From Vicinamibacterales bacterium (GTDB lineage Bacteria; Acidobacteriota; Vicinamibacteria; Vicinamibacterales; SCN-69-37), in contig JAURFE010000001.1 of assembly GCA_030827135.1 (NCBI GenBank), forward strand, positions 1,186,368-1,250,367: a stretch of DNA of 64,000 nucleotides, read 5' to 3'. Below, piece by piece: positions 1 through 10,354 of the stretch. Each line of letters opens with the position of its first letter. The stretch's first letter is position 1. A program made the position numbers and the translations under genes. Below the pieces are notes generated by a model. That model made no database searches. It was not told where the DNA came from and was given only the letters and a program-made list of their open reading frames with translations.

Positions 1-93
1 ATTAATTTTCTGGTACCTCCTTCGACGCTGTTTGTCTAGGTTCTGGGGGTTGTTCTGGTATGGTTCCCCAATAGCAGGCACGGGGGGGGCAGG

Positions 94-2697
94 ATGCTGA
101 AAGCAACCTCGCAGGGCGCGTCCAGGATTGGGGATAGCGTTGCTTCTAAGGTGGACGTGGTTCGCCCTGCGGGCAACTGCGACGCGACAGAATTGGCTAT
201 CCAGGCCGCAAACAGGGCATTTGATTCAGGAGACGTAGTTGATGCTGGGGCTGCGCTTCACAAGCTCTGCGGCACACTGAGCGCGTCTCCGCCTGAGATT
301 AGACTGCAGCCTGAATTTGTCCGATTCGGAATGGAGGCCCCGTTCTTGGTGCCAAGTAAGGCCCTCGGCGACTTGGCGGAGCTTCGACAACTCGCGACCT
401 CAGTGGGTAGTCCGAGATCCCTCGCTTGGCTTCACCTTGCGGTAGCGAGGATCGAGGCTCTACGCGGCGCGACAATCGACGCCCGAGGTCATCTGGAGAT
501 TTCAAGCCAGCTCGCCGCACATGCCGGTGCAGCGGATATCCTTTGCTCAAACCTGTTGGTAGAGGCGTCGTTGGAGATGTACGAAGGCAATCTGAAGAGG
601 GCCAGAACTGCTACAGCGAGAAGCCTGGAGACAGCACGCGGACTGCAGTCCGTCAGACACGAATCTGCCGCACTCGGAAACTTCGGCATGCTTGCACTCT
701 GTGCTGGTCAATCCGAACGCAGCAAGCAGTTACTAAGTCAGGGCCTTGAAAAGTGCCAACCATTCACCTTTGTCCGGCTGGCGTTGACGGATTCAATGGC
801 CAGCACGGCCCTTTTTGATGGCAATCTGGCGGCTGCTGGCCAACACATCGACGAGTGCCAGGCCCTGGTCGCCACGCACCACGTCCCTGCGCGCTCGTGG
901 TACGACCTCACGCACCAACTCACCCGGTGTCTGTATTTCGGCATGCACGAGGAGTGGCAGGCCATCGTGGATTGCGTTAATGACGCCGACCCTGAACTGG
1001 CGCGCCGACAACTGCGCACATGGCGCGCGTCACTGCTCGCCGCGCGGGCGCGCGCCGAAGCGCGTCTCGGCCGCCACGACGCCGCAGACGCGTCCCTGCT
1101 CACCGCCATGCGCGTCTGCCCCAGAGGCGCCATCGACCCGCTCATCTCAGTCGAAACCGCCACCGGCACATGCCTCGCCCTCCGCGGTGACACCGCACAG
1201 GCCCATCGCCACTTTGACCGCGCCAGACGTGCCTGCGACGCCATCGACCACCGCTTCCAGCGCTGGCTCGTCGAACGCGAGCGGACCTCGCTGCCAACGC
1301 TCACCCGCCCAGCCCAGACACCGGTGCTCACTGAACGCTGGCGGCAGGTAGACACCAACGACACGGCCCTCCTGCTCGGCGAACTCTCCGCCCTGCTGAA
1401 CTCCGGCCACTCGCTGGAACTGCTCGCCCAACGCGTCATCTCGGTCCTCGAGGCCACACCGCTCCGCTCACGCCTGACCGTCTCACGATCGCCCTCCGGC
1501 AGCGACGCCTCCATGCCGGCAGTCTCCTGGAATTTCCGCGGCAGCCATGGCTGCCGGATCGATCTCACCAGCACCGAGACGACGATCTCCATCGACATTC
1601 GGCAACTGGCCTCCCTCGAAGAAATCGCCATCGTCAAGAACCTCACTGACATCCTCGCCGCCGCGGTCGACTTTGATGACGATGCGGAGAATCATTTGTG
1701 GCCGACGACCGAAGACTCGACGGTCGCCGATGCCGTGTTCTGGTCTCCCCGCATGCAGGAACTGCTGCGCGTGGCGCAACGCCTCTCGTCGACCGAACTG
1801 CCGATTCTCATTACGGGAGAAACCGGCACCGGCAAGGAGGTGTTCGCGCGCCTCATCCATGAGCACAGCCGCGTGAAACGCGGCCCGTTCATCCCCTTCA
1901 ACGCGTCCGCCATCCCTCGAGATCTGGTGGAGAGCCAGATGTTCGGCCACCGACGCGGCGCCTTCACCGGCGCCCACGAGGCCTCGTCGGGTGTCATTCG
2001 TATTGCGGATCAAGGCACGTTGTTTCTCGATGAGATCGGCGACCTCGATCCGGCCGTCCAGCCGAAGTTGCTTCGATTCCTTGAGTCGGGTGAGGTGCAT
2101 CCGGTGGGCGACGCCAAACCGCAACTCGTGCAGGTGCGGGTCATCGCCGCCACCAACGCCCGTCTCGAGACACTCGTCGGCGAAGGCCGGTTCCGCAGCG
2201 ACCTGTTCTATCGCCTCAAAGTCGCCACGCTGTCGCTCCCCCCGCTGCGCGAACGCAAGGACGAAATCCCGGCGCTGACCGCGTTCTTCCTCAGGAAGGC
2301 CACGGCCGAAACCAATCGCTCCCGGATCACATTGGGTGACGATGTGGTCGCAGCGATGTTGCTGTATGACTGGCCGGGCAATTTGCGGCAACTTTCAAAT
2401 GAACTGCGCCGGATGGTCGCGCTCTCGGAAGACGGGGCAACCCTGCGAACCACGGACTTGTCGCCCGAGGTCTCGGGTCCGTGGTTCGCGGCAAGACCTT
2501 ACGCCGCCCGGGACGATGGACCCGGCGTGGCGGTGCGGCTGGACCAACCGCTGGAACTGGCGCTCGCCGAGGTGGAACGCGCGTTCATCGAACGGGCGAT
2601 GGCACAGTCGCAGGGGCGCGTGAGCGACGCCGCGCAGTTACTCGGCATCTCCCGCAAGGGGCTGTTCCTCAAAAGGAAGAAGCTGAGGTTGGATTAG
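94..2697 (+). CDS. Sigma-54-dependent transcriptional activator with TPR-like sensor region
   Basis: The 867-residue protein is an NtrC-class activator that would remodel sigma-54 RNA polymerase by ATP hydrolysis. The AAA+ domain covers roughly residues 545-790, with Walker A GETGTGKE near 575, the sigma-54 contact motif GAFTGA near 622 and Walker B LFLDEIGDLD near 645. A Fis-type helix-turn-helix ends the protein (RVSDAAQLLGISRKGLF). The first 400 residues are helical repeats resembling TPRs, followed by a GAF-like stretch; there is no phosphoacceptor receiver domain. The input is therefore probably a protein or ligand, not phosphorylation. The start follows a G-rich run. The gene converges on and overlaps the dipeptidase stop by 4 bp. 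Its target promoters are unknown. Confidence 0.9.
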   Translation: MLKATSQGASRIGDSVASKVDVVRPAGNCDATELAIQAANRAFDSGDVVDAGAALHKLCGTLSASPPEIRLQPEFVRFGMEAPFLVPSKALGDLAELRQLATSVGSPRSLAWLHLAVARIEALRGATIDARGHLEISSQLAAHAGAADILCSNLLVEASLEMYEGNLKRARTATARSLETARGLQSVRHESAALGNFGMLALCAGQSERSKQLLSQGLEKCQPFTFVRLALTDSMASTALFDGNLAAAGQHIDECQALVATHHVPARSWYDLTHQLTRCLYFGMHEEWQAIVDCVNDADPELARRQLRTWRASLLAARARAEARLGRHDAADASLLTAMRVCPRGAIDPLISVETATGTCLALRGDTAQAHRHFDRARRACDAIDHRFQRWLVERERTSLPTLTRPAQTPVLTERWRQVDTNDTALLLGELSALLNSGHSLELLAQRVISVLEATPLRSRLTVSRSPSGSDASMPAVSWNFRGSHGCRIDLTSTETTISIDIRQLASLEEIAIVKNLTDILAAAVDFDDDAENHLWPTTEDSTVADAVFWSPRMQELLRVAQRLSSTELPILITGETGTGKEVFARLIHEHSRVKRGPFIPFNASAIPRDLVESQMFGHRRGAFTGAHEASSGVIRIADQGTLFLDEIGDLDPAVQPKLLRFLESGEVHPVGDAKPQLVQVRVIAATNARLETLVGEGRFRSDLFYRLKVATLSLPPLRERKDEIPALTAFFLRKATAETNRSRITLGDDVVAAMLLYDWPGNLRQLSNELRRMVALSEDGATLRTTDLSPEVSGPWFAARPYAARDDGPGVAVRLDQPLELALAEVERAFIERAMAQSQGRVSDAAQLLGISRKGLFLKRKKLRLD

Positions 2698-4157
2698 CGC
2701 GTCCCCTGGAGCTGTCTGGCGACCTTCTCGACCTCGGCCCACACGCGCAGGAGATTGCCGCTCCACAGCTTGGCGATCTGCTCTTCCGTGTAACCGCGCC
2801 GCACCAGTTCGAGCGTGACGTTAAACGTCTCAGAGGCGCTGTTCCAGCCGGTGACGCCGCCGCCGCCATCAAAGTCGGACGAAATACCGACGTGGTCGAT
2901 GCCGATGAGCTTCACGGCGTAGTCGATGTGATTGACGAAATCCGCCACAGTGGCCCGTTCCGGCACCGGGTACTTCGCATTGATCTCAGACAGACGGCGG
3001 GCGTACTCGGCGCGACGATCCTCAGGCAACGCCGCGAGTGCCGCGGCGTTCGCGCCGCCACGTCCACCGCCACCGCCCGCACCACCTGCGGCCTGAGGCG
3101 CCGTGCCTGCAGGCGCGCCATCTTCCACCGGACACGCGACCGCCTGGCCTGGCCCCGGCTGCGGGTCTCCGCCCTGCCGCCCGCCAGCGCCGGCCCCACC
3201 GCCACGCGCGGCGCCGGCGCCGCCGGCACCGCGGCCACCACCGCCGGCCGCCGCAGTCAGGCCGAACTCCTGCCCCAGCGCCTGAACCGCCGCCTGACGG
3301 GCGGGACCGTGTTCATCCACTTTCACGTAGGTCGCAAACGCCACGGTCTGCATCACTCCGCCATTTTTCTTGAGCGCCAGCAGCAGCTCATCGTCCATGT
3401 TGCGCGAGTGGTTCGCGAGCGCACGCACCGACGAATGCGAGGCGATGACCGGCGCCTTCGACAGCGCGATCGCCTGCATGTTCGCCTGCTTGGACGGATG
3501 GGAGATGTCGACCATCATGCCCCACTTGTTCATCTCGGCTATGACCTGCTTGCCCAACTCGCTCAACCCGCCGTGAATGCCTCCGTTGGCGGCTTCGGTG
3601 GAGTTGGAATCAGCCAACTGCGAGTTGCCGTTATGCGCGAGCGACATGTAACGCCCGCCGCGTTCAAAAAATTCCTTCACGCGCTCGAGGTCAGTGCCAA
3701 TTGCGTAGCCGTTCTCAATCCCGATGATCGCGACCTTCTTGCCGGCCTTGTTGATCCGCACAACATCCGCCGGCGTGAGCGCCAGTTCAATCTCGTTGGG
3801 CGCAATCTCCCTGGTCAACCGGTGCACCGCGTCAAATTTTTCAACGGCCTGGCGATAGGCGTTGTCGTAGCCCTCCGGCGTCAGTGGGCCTTGCCCGACG
3901 TACACGATGAGGAACGGCGCATCGAGACCGCCTTCCTTCATCTTCGGCAAATTCACCTGCGTCGTGAGCCGCATCGTGTAGTTGCAGGTTGGCGCGAATC
4001 GCGCCGCCGAGATGTCAACGTGGGTATCCATCGTGATGACACGATCATGGATGCCCCTGGCGCGCTCGATGAGCGCCTGATCGGCCTGCGTCTGGGCAGC
4101 AAGACCAGAGGACGCGGCAACGGCGGCAACAGCCGCGGCAAGAATGCGGATTCTCAT
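2694..4157 (-). CDS. Exported membrane dipeptidase (peptidase M19)
   Basis: The 487-residue protein begins with a cleavable signal peptide (AAAVAAVAASSGLAAQTQA). It carries the M19 renal-dipeptidase metal ligands: MDTHVDIS near the N terminus, the Glu of GIENGYAIG, His in DISHPSK and IASHSSVRAL, and the SSDFDG loop. It should cleave dipeptides in the periplasm using two zinc ions. A Gly/Ala/Arg-rich insert of about 70 residues (positions about 300-370) interrupts the barrel and is not part of the family core. It is the last gene of a leftward cluster with DinB (18 bp gap) and a glycine-zipper protein. Confidence 0.9.
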   Translation of the reverse strand: MRIRILAAAVAAVAASSGLAAQTQADQALIERARGIHDRVITMDTHVDISAARFAPTCNYTMRLTTQVNLPKMKEGGLDAPFLIVYVGQGPLTPEGYDNAYRQAVEKFDAVHRLTREIAPNEIELALTPADVVRINKAGKKVAIIGIENGYAIGTDLERVKEFFERGGRYMSLAHNGNSQLADSNSTEAANGGIHGGLSELGKQVIAEMNKWGMMVDISHPSKQANMQAIALSKAPVIASHSSVRALANHSRNMDDELLLALKKNGGVMQTVAFATYVKVDEHGPARQAAVQALGQEFGLTAAAGGGGRGAGGAGAARGGGAGAGGRQGGDPQPGPGQAVACPVEDGAPAGTAPQAAGGAGGGGGRGGANAAALAALPEDRRAEYARRLSEINAKYPVPERATVADFVNHIDYAVKLIGIDHVGISSDFDGGGGVTGWNSASETFNVTLELVRRGYTEEQIAKLWSGNLLRVWAEVEKVARQLQGTR

Positions 4158-4175
4158 GCGCGGATTGTAACGCGT

Positions 4176-4685
4176 TCAGCGACCGAGGACGCGTTTGGCC
4201 TGGGCGTTGTGCCGGACCACGTGCGCCACCGCCCAGTTGCCCACCTGATACACGGTGAGCAGGCCGAGAATGGACTTCACGGTCCAGCGCGCGCGGTCTT
4301 CGGAGAGCGCGCGATACGCGTCGACGAATCGCGTGCCCGAGGTCCGGAGGCGGGCCACGGCGTCCGCCAGGCCCACCTCCGGCGGGGGCTGGAAGACGTC
4401 CGGCGCTTCCAGGCGGTCGGGGACCATCGCAATGATTTCGGTAAAGGGCGTCTCGGCAAAATCCGGCTCAGGCGCCCTCGCCAGCGGCCTGCTGCCGTCC
4501 ACCAGCGCGGCAAACCCCTCATTGGTCGCGGCAACGTGCCAGGCGATTTGTGCGAGAGACCACCCCCCATCCGCAGGACGCCTGATGCCGTCCGCTGCGG
4601 GGACCGCTTCCACGCGCGCAAGAAACCGTGCCATCGCCGCCTCAAACCCGGCGACGGTCTGTGCCACACGTTCTGAGTGAGTCAT
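4176..4685 (-). CDS. DinB family protein
   Basis: The 169-residue four-helix-bundle protein fits the DinB/YfiT superfamily. The usual metal-binding histidines are visible in IAWHVAATNEG and HVVRHNAQAKRV. Members are metal-dependent hydrolases or thiol transferases, and the substrate cannot be read from the sequence. No signal peptide is visible, so it is cytoplasmic. It sits 11 bp after the glycine-zipper gene and 18 bp before the dipeptidase on the same strand, so the three are probably co-transcribed. Confidence 0.82.
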   Translation of the reverse strand: MTHSERVAQTVAGFEAAMARFLARVEAVPAADGIRRPADGGWSLAQIAWHVAATNEGFAALVDGSRPLARAPEPDFAETPFTEIIAMVPDRLEAPDVFQPPPEVGLADAVARLRTSGTRFVDAYRALSEDRARWTVKSILGLLTVYQVGNWAVAHVVRHNAQAKRVLGR

Positions 4686-4696
4686 CGACGGGGAGC

Positions 4697-5557
4697 TTAT
4701 CGAATCTCCAGCGGCGAATCGACCCTCACCCGCAGGATGGTGCCCGGAGGCAGATCAACGTTGGTACCATCGGTTGCGGCAATCGTCCCGCCGCCACCCA
4801 CCAACACGCCGAGCAGCAGTCCTTTGCCGCCCCCCAGCAGGCCACCGAGAATGCCCCCCAGCACGGCCCCCGTCCCCACCCGGCTCACGTCATCGCTCAT
4901 TTTGCCGTCGAGTGCCTGCGTCACGGTGGCGCGCATCCTCGTGGGTCCCGATTTCAGCACGATCTCGTCGAACGCCAGCGTGAGGCTGCCACGACGACTT
5001 GTGCGGGATGCCGGGCTCACCGACCCCACGAACCCTCGGACGAGGGTACCTGCGGGCAGGACGAGCTCGCGATCGATCATCAGGTCGACGAGCGTGGTCG
5101 CCTCGAACCGCTGCTCCACCTTCGCCGTGCCTGAATTGAGGGGCGTCTGCAGGCGGACGTCGAGTTCCGTCCCCACAGCCAGTGTCCAGACTCGTGAGCC
5201 CACTATCGGATCATCCGCGACGACCGGCTGGGCGGCGACCTTCTCGCCCGAAGCGCGGACACGGAGTGTTTCGAGCTGATCGCGCACCTCGCTGTACTCG
5301 GCTCGGGTGACCCCTTCGCGGCGCAGCTTCACGCGAAGGTAGACAATCTCGTCGCGCAACACCGCGAGGCGTCTTTCGACCTCGGCCGCCTGCGTCGCAT
5401 CGGTCTTCGCCAGCATGCCGGCCGCGTGTGCGATGTCACCGGCCGTGGTCTCCAGGCGCTTGATATCCGTTTCGGTCACCTTCACCTGCGCCACAGCCGC
5501 CCCCGCACCGACCAGCAACACCGCCACGCACCAGCCGACAATCTTCACAATCTTCAT
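4697..5557 (-). CDS. Exported coiled-coil / glycine-zipper protein, unknown function
   Basis: The ATG at 5557 was chosen because it opens a clear signal peptide (MKIVKIVGWCVAVLL...AVAQ) and has GGGAG upstream; an in-frame ATG at 5641 lacks both. The 286-residue product has a charged, probably coiled-coil region (about 25-105). A beta-rich domain follows (GTELDVRLQTPLNSG, LPAGTLVRGFV), recalling TrbI/VirB10-like cell-envelope domains. A Gly-zipper stretch comes next (GAVLGGILGGLLGGGKG), which could insert in a membrane. It is the first gene of the cluster with DinB and M19. No specific function is assigned. Confidence 0.75.
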   Translation of the reverse strand: MKIVKIVGWCVAVLLVGAGAAVAQVKVTETDIKRLETTAGDIAHAAGMLAKTDATQAAEVERRLAVLRDEIVYLRVKLRREGVTRAEYSEVRDQLETLRVRASGEKVAAQPVVADDPIVGSRVWTLAVGTELDVRLQTPLNSGTAKVEQRFEATTLVDLMIDRELVLPAGTLVRGFVGSVSPASRTSRRGSLTLAFDEIVLKSGPTRMRATVTQALDGKMSDDVSRVGTGAVLGGILGGLLGGGKGLLLGVLVGGGGTIAATDGTNVDLPPGTILRVRVDSPLEIR

Positions 5558-5591
5558 TCCAGACTCCCACTTCCCATTATCGGCAGAAGGA

Positions 5592-5613
5592 CCGCCGGGC
5601 TGAAGCCCGGCGG
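5592..5613. repeat. Intergenic palindrome, perfect 9-bp arms
   Basis: Arms CCGCCGGGC and GCCCGGCGG flank a TGAA loop. The palindrome lies between the divergent glycine-zipper and ispG genes. A related hairpin with a GGGCTAAAACCC core occurs at 19085. It looks like a dispersed REP-like element and not a terminator, because no T-run follows and both genes point away from it. Confidence 0.7.
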
Positions 5614-5694
5614 CTCCGTGCCCAACAGCCCACCCGCCCATCTACTCGTATGACCGTCGCACCATCCGTTTGGCCTCCGGTATGATCAAAGGCC

Positions 5695-6924
<1,230 letters not shown>

Positions 6925-6934
6925 AATTCGCGTC

Positions 6935-9808
6935 ATGAGACGCGCCCTGACTCTTGCCCTGGCCCTCGTTGTGTCTGTGGCCGCCTTCGCGGCGGACCCA
7001 TTTGCACAGTCCAAACCCACACTCGCCCCTGCCGACTACGACCAGTTCGAGTCGGTCAGCGCCGCGGCACCACGGGGCGGCCTGTCGCCGGACGGCAAGT
7101 GGCTGGCCTACGGCATCACGCGCGTTGGCGGGAACAACGAGCTGCGGATTGCCCGCGTGGGCGAGGTCGCGCCGGTCAAGACCGTGGCGTTTGGATCGCA
7201 GGCCTCGTTCACCCCCTCCTCCGAGTGGCTGGCGTACGGCATCGGATACTCCGAGGAACAGATGGAGCGCATGCGCACCGCGCGCACGCCAATTCAGCGC
7301 AAGCTCGGGCTTTACAATCTCGCTGCCAACACCGAGACGATTATCGAGGGCATCGAAACGTTTGCATTTGATCGGACGGGCACGAACGTCGCGATGAAAC
7401 GCTATGCACCGGCTGCGCCGGCGCCGGCAGGTGGTGCAGGTGGGCCTTCGACAGGCTCAGGCCAGGCGGCGGCAACACCTCCAGCACCCATCGGCACCAC
7501 GCTGATCGTGCGCAACCTCGCCACGGGCACCGACACGACGTTTGGCAACGTGGCTGAATACGCATGGCAGGCGTCAGACACCGGCCGGTTGCTCGCCATG
7601 GTGATCAGTGCCGATGGGCAGGCCGGCAACGGCGTCCATCTCTTTGATCCTGCAACATCGCGCCTGCGCGTTCTGCACGGTGGTGCGGCGGACTATTCCG
7701 CGCTCGTGTGGCGCGACGATTCGGCCGACCTGCTGGCACTGCGATCCAGATCGGATGATAAACGCGACGGCCCGACCCAGGTGGCGATGGCCTGGTTGTC
7801 GCTCGGGCAGGCCACGGAGACTGCGCGCACGTTTGATCCCACCGCGAACGGCGCCGAAGATATGGGCGGCCGTCGCATCGTGACGTTCCGCCGCCCCTCG
7901 TGGCACCAAGGGGCTGCCACCGACGGCCCGATGGTCATTGTGGGCGTGACGGACTGGCCGGCAAAGCCGGCCACAGCCGGACCTGAAGGTGCGGCCTCCA
8001 CTGGAGGTCGCGCCAGTGGCCGAGGCGCTGCTGCCCCTGAGCGCCCCGATGTGGACGTCTGGCACTGGAACGATGCGACCGTCATGCCGGCTCAGAAGAT
8101 TCGTGCGGCGGCCGATCGGCGGCGCAACCTCCCTGCCGTCTGGCACCTCGCGCCCAACCGGCTCACAGTGATCGGCACCACGTTCGACGAAACTGTGTCG
8201 CCTATTCGGGGGACGGCCCAGGGCCTCGTCTCGGAGTTCACGCCGTATCTCATGGAACGCTCAATTGGCCGCGGCGCATCCGACCTCGCGCTCGTGGACC
8301 TCAGGACCGGCGCCCGCACACCGCTCAAGAAGGGCGCGACGGGTGCAGCCTCGGTCAGCTCCACGGGCCGGTACCTCCTCTTCAGCGAGGGTGGGCACTG
8401 GTGGACGATGGATCTGGCGACGAAGTCCGTGACCAACATCACGCGCAACGTCAAAACGTCGTTCATCGACATCGCGTCCGACACGACGGCGCCTGAGAAA
8501 CCGATGTTTGGCTCCGCCGGGTGGACAAAAGACGATGAGGCCGTCGTGCTCTATGACGAGTTTGATCTCTGGAGGGTCACGCCCGATGGTCGCAGTGCCA
8601 CACGACTGACGGCCGGCGCCTCGGCGCAGGTCCGGTATCGGTACGTTCGAGTGGACGCCGCCGGGTTCGGTGCCGCTCCGGTGCCGGTCGATCTTGAGAC
8701 GGGCTATCTGTCGCTGTTCGGCACCCGATCGAAACAATCCGGCTATGCGCGCTTTACGCCCGGTGGCAATCCCCCGATCGGCGTCACGCAGCTGGTGTGG
8801 GCCGACAAGAGCATTGCCGGCCTGACAAGGGCCGAGAAGGCGGACGTCTTCATCCACACGTCCCAGTCGGCTGACGACTCACCGGATCTGTTCATCACCG
8901 GACCCGATCTCTCGAACCCCAGGGCGGCCACCGAGACCAATCCCTTCGTGTCGAAGTTCGCGTGGACACGCGCGGAACTCGTGGACTTCACCGTGCAGCC
9001 AAGGGGCAAGTCGAAGATGACGTTGCAAGGCACGCTGCATTACCCCGCAAACTACGAACCCGGGAAGAAGTACCCAATGGTCGTGTACCTCTACGAGAAG
9101 TTGTCGGACGGCTTCCATCGTTTCCAGAATCCGTCGGAGCGCGACTACTACAACGGCACTGCACTGACCCAGAACGGCTACTTCTTCTTCCAGCCCGACA
9201 TCGTGTTCCAGCCTGGGGAACCGGGCGTCTCCGTCGTGGAATGTGTCGAAGCGGCGGTCAAGGCGGTCATCGCCAGGGGCGCCGTAGATGCGGCCAGGGT
9301 CGGCGTGATGGGTCACTCGTGGGGTGGATTTGATGCGATGTACCTCTCCACGCATTCGAAGATCTTCGCCGCAGCCGTCTCCGGTGCCGGCATCTCAAAC
9401 CTCATCAGCAACTACGGCAGCCATCACTTCTCGTCGGGCGTTGCTGAAACCGACCATATCGAGACCGGACAACAACGCATGGTCGTACCGCTCTACGAGG
9501 ACCTTCAGCGCTACATCCGCAATTCCGCGGTCTTCGGGATTTCGACGATGACGACGCCGATGTTGTTGATGACGGGTGACAACGACGGCACCGTGTACTG
9601 GCATCAATCGGTGGAGTTCTACAACATCGCGCGTCGTGCGAAGAAAAACGTCGTCATGCTCGTGTACAACGGCGAGGACCACGGCTTGCGGGTGAAAAAG
9701 AACCAGATCGACTACCACCGGCGCATCCGGCAGTGGTTCGATCACCACCTCAAAGGCGCGCCGGCTGAGAAGTGGATCACCGAGGGCGTGCCTGCCCTGG
9801 CGCGCTGA
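6935..9808 (+). CDS. Exported S9 family peptidase (prolyl oligopeptidase fold)
   Basis: The 957-residue protein has a signal peptide (ALTLALALVVSVAAFAADPFAQ). A long beta-propeller-like region follows (SPDGKWLAYG and similar blades), then a C-terminal alpha/beta hydrolase. The nucleophile is Ser in GHSWGGFDAMY (about 795), with Asp in TGDNDGTVYW (about 884) and His in GEDHGLRV (about 912). It should hydrolyse peptides in the periplasm. Two Ala/Gly/Pro-rich inserts (about 155-185 and 345-370) look like in-frame repeat expansions; one contains the CCTTCGACAGGCTCAGG element. It is larger than a typical S9 enzyme of about 700 residues. Confidence 0.9.
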   Translation: MRRALTLALALVVSVAAFAADPFAQSKPTLAPADYDQFESVSAAAPRGGLSPDGKWLAYGITRVGGNNELRIARVGEVAPVKTVAFGSQASFTPSSEWLAYGIGYSEEQMERMRTARTPIQRKLGLYNLAANTETIIEGIETFAFDRTGTNVAMKRYAPAAPAPAGGAGGPSTGSGQAAATPPAPIGTTLIVRNLATGTDTTFGNVAEYAWQASDTGRLLAMVISADGQAGNGVHLFDPATSRLRVLHGGAADYSALVWRDDSADLLALRSRSDDKRDGPTQVAMAWLSLGQATETARTFDPTANGAEDMGGRRIVTFRRPSWHQGAATDGPMVIVGVTDWPAKPATAGPEGAASTGGRASGRGAAAPERPDVDVWHWNDATVMPAQKIRAAADRRRNLPAVWHLAPNRLTVIGTTFDETVSPIRGTAQGLVSEFTPYLMERSIGRGASDLALVDLRTGARTPLKKGATGAASVSSTGRYLLFSEGGHWWTMDLATKSVTNITRNVKTSFIDIASDTTAPEKPMFGSAGWTKDDEAVVLYDEFDLWRVTPDGRSATRLTAGASAQVRYRYVRVDAAGFGAAPVPVDLETGYLSLFGTRSKQSGYARFTPGGNPPIGVTQLVWADKSIAGLTRAEKADVFIHTSQSADDSPDLFITGPDLSNPRAATETNPFVSKFAWTRAELVDFTVQPRGKSKMTLQGTLHYPANYEPGKKYPMVVYLYEKLSDGFHRFQNPSERDYYNGTALTQNGYFFFQPDIVFQPGEPGVSVVECVEAAVKAVIARGAVDAARVGVMGHSWGGFDAMYLSTHSKIFAAAVSGAGISNLISNYGSHHFSSGVAETDHIETGQQRMVVPLYEDLQRYIRNSAVFGISTMTTPMLLMTGDNDGTVYWHQSVEFYNIARRAKKNVVMLVYNGEDHGLRVKKNQIDYHRRIRQWFDHHLKGAPAEKWITEGVPALAR
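7443..7463. repeat. Dispersed CCTTCGACAGGCTCAGG element inside a coding region
   Basis: A 21-bp imperfect palindrome (outer arms GGCCT and AGGCC) reads in-frame as part of GGPSTGSGQA within the S9 peptidase. The same core is known as a highly repeated intergenic motif in many high-GC genomes. Here it sits in a low-complexity linker where its translation is tolerated. Confidence 0.6.
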
Positions 9809-9829
9809 GCGGGATCGCGATCAGCGACC

Positions 9830-10354
9830 CTACCAGCCGTTCCGTGCGCGTTGCGCGGTGATCTGCGCGACGTGGTGCCGGCCGTGCCACGCGTAGAGCC
9901 CCAGCAGGTCCGTGAGGCTCATCGGCCCCCGCTCAGGGTGGTGCACCGTGCGACTGAACGCGGACGCGTCGAGCGACCCGAGCAGCAGCGCCCACCGCTG
10001 GTGCGTCCCCGTCAGGATGGCCAAAGACGCGCTGACCGGCGCCTGGTTGTCGGCCGTCTCGGCCCACGCGGCCTCGTCATAGGGCTTGATGGTTGGCGCC
10101 GCTTCCGTGAGACCGAGCTTGAAGCGCGAGTACGCGTTCATGTGGCTGTCGGCCAGATGGTGCGTGATCTGCCTCGGGCTCCATCCGCCGTCACGATACG
10201 GTGTGGAGAGTTGCGCGTCGGTAAGGCCGGCGACGGCAGCGGACAAGGCCGCCGGCAGGTCAGCGATCGCCTGGATGCACGCCGCGCGCGCGGCGCCATC
10301 GAGCTGCGATTCACGGACCCACTTGCCGACTGGATAACGAATGTCGTCACTCAT
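9830..10354 (-). CDS. YfiT/BstA-like DinB protein (putative metal-dependent transferase)
   Basis: The ATG at 10354 overlaps the MATE stop as ATGA and begins the conserved MSDDIRYPVGKW. The 174-residue product matches the YfiT type of DinB protein. It has an opening 'RYPVGK' region, a first helix containing ITHHLADSH, and a final metal site WHGRHHVAQI. Some relatives transfer bacillithiol to electrophiles, while others are uncharacterised hydrolases. It is the last gene of a four-gene overlapping operon. Confidence 0.85.
   Translation of the reverse strand: MSDDIRYPVGKWVRESQLDGAARAACIQAIADLPAALSAAVAGLTDAQLSTPYRDGGWSPRQITHHLADSHMNAYSRFKLGLTEAAPTIKPYDEAAWAETADNQAPVSASLAILTGTHQRWALLLGSLDASAFSRTVHHPERGPMSLTDLLGLYAWHGRHHVAQITAQRARNGW

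Noticed and set aside
738-1652. A 304-codon minus-strand frame within the sigma-54 activator
   Set aside because: Ser/Arg-rich antisense shadow without a ribosome site or domain.
2481-4676. A 731-codon open frame on the plus strand
   Set aside because: It runs antisense to the M19 dipeptidase and DinB genes; its translation is Arg-rich and without domains, as expected for a high-GC shadow.
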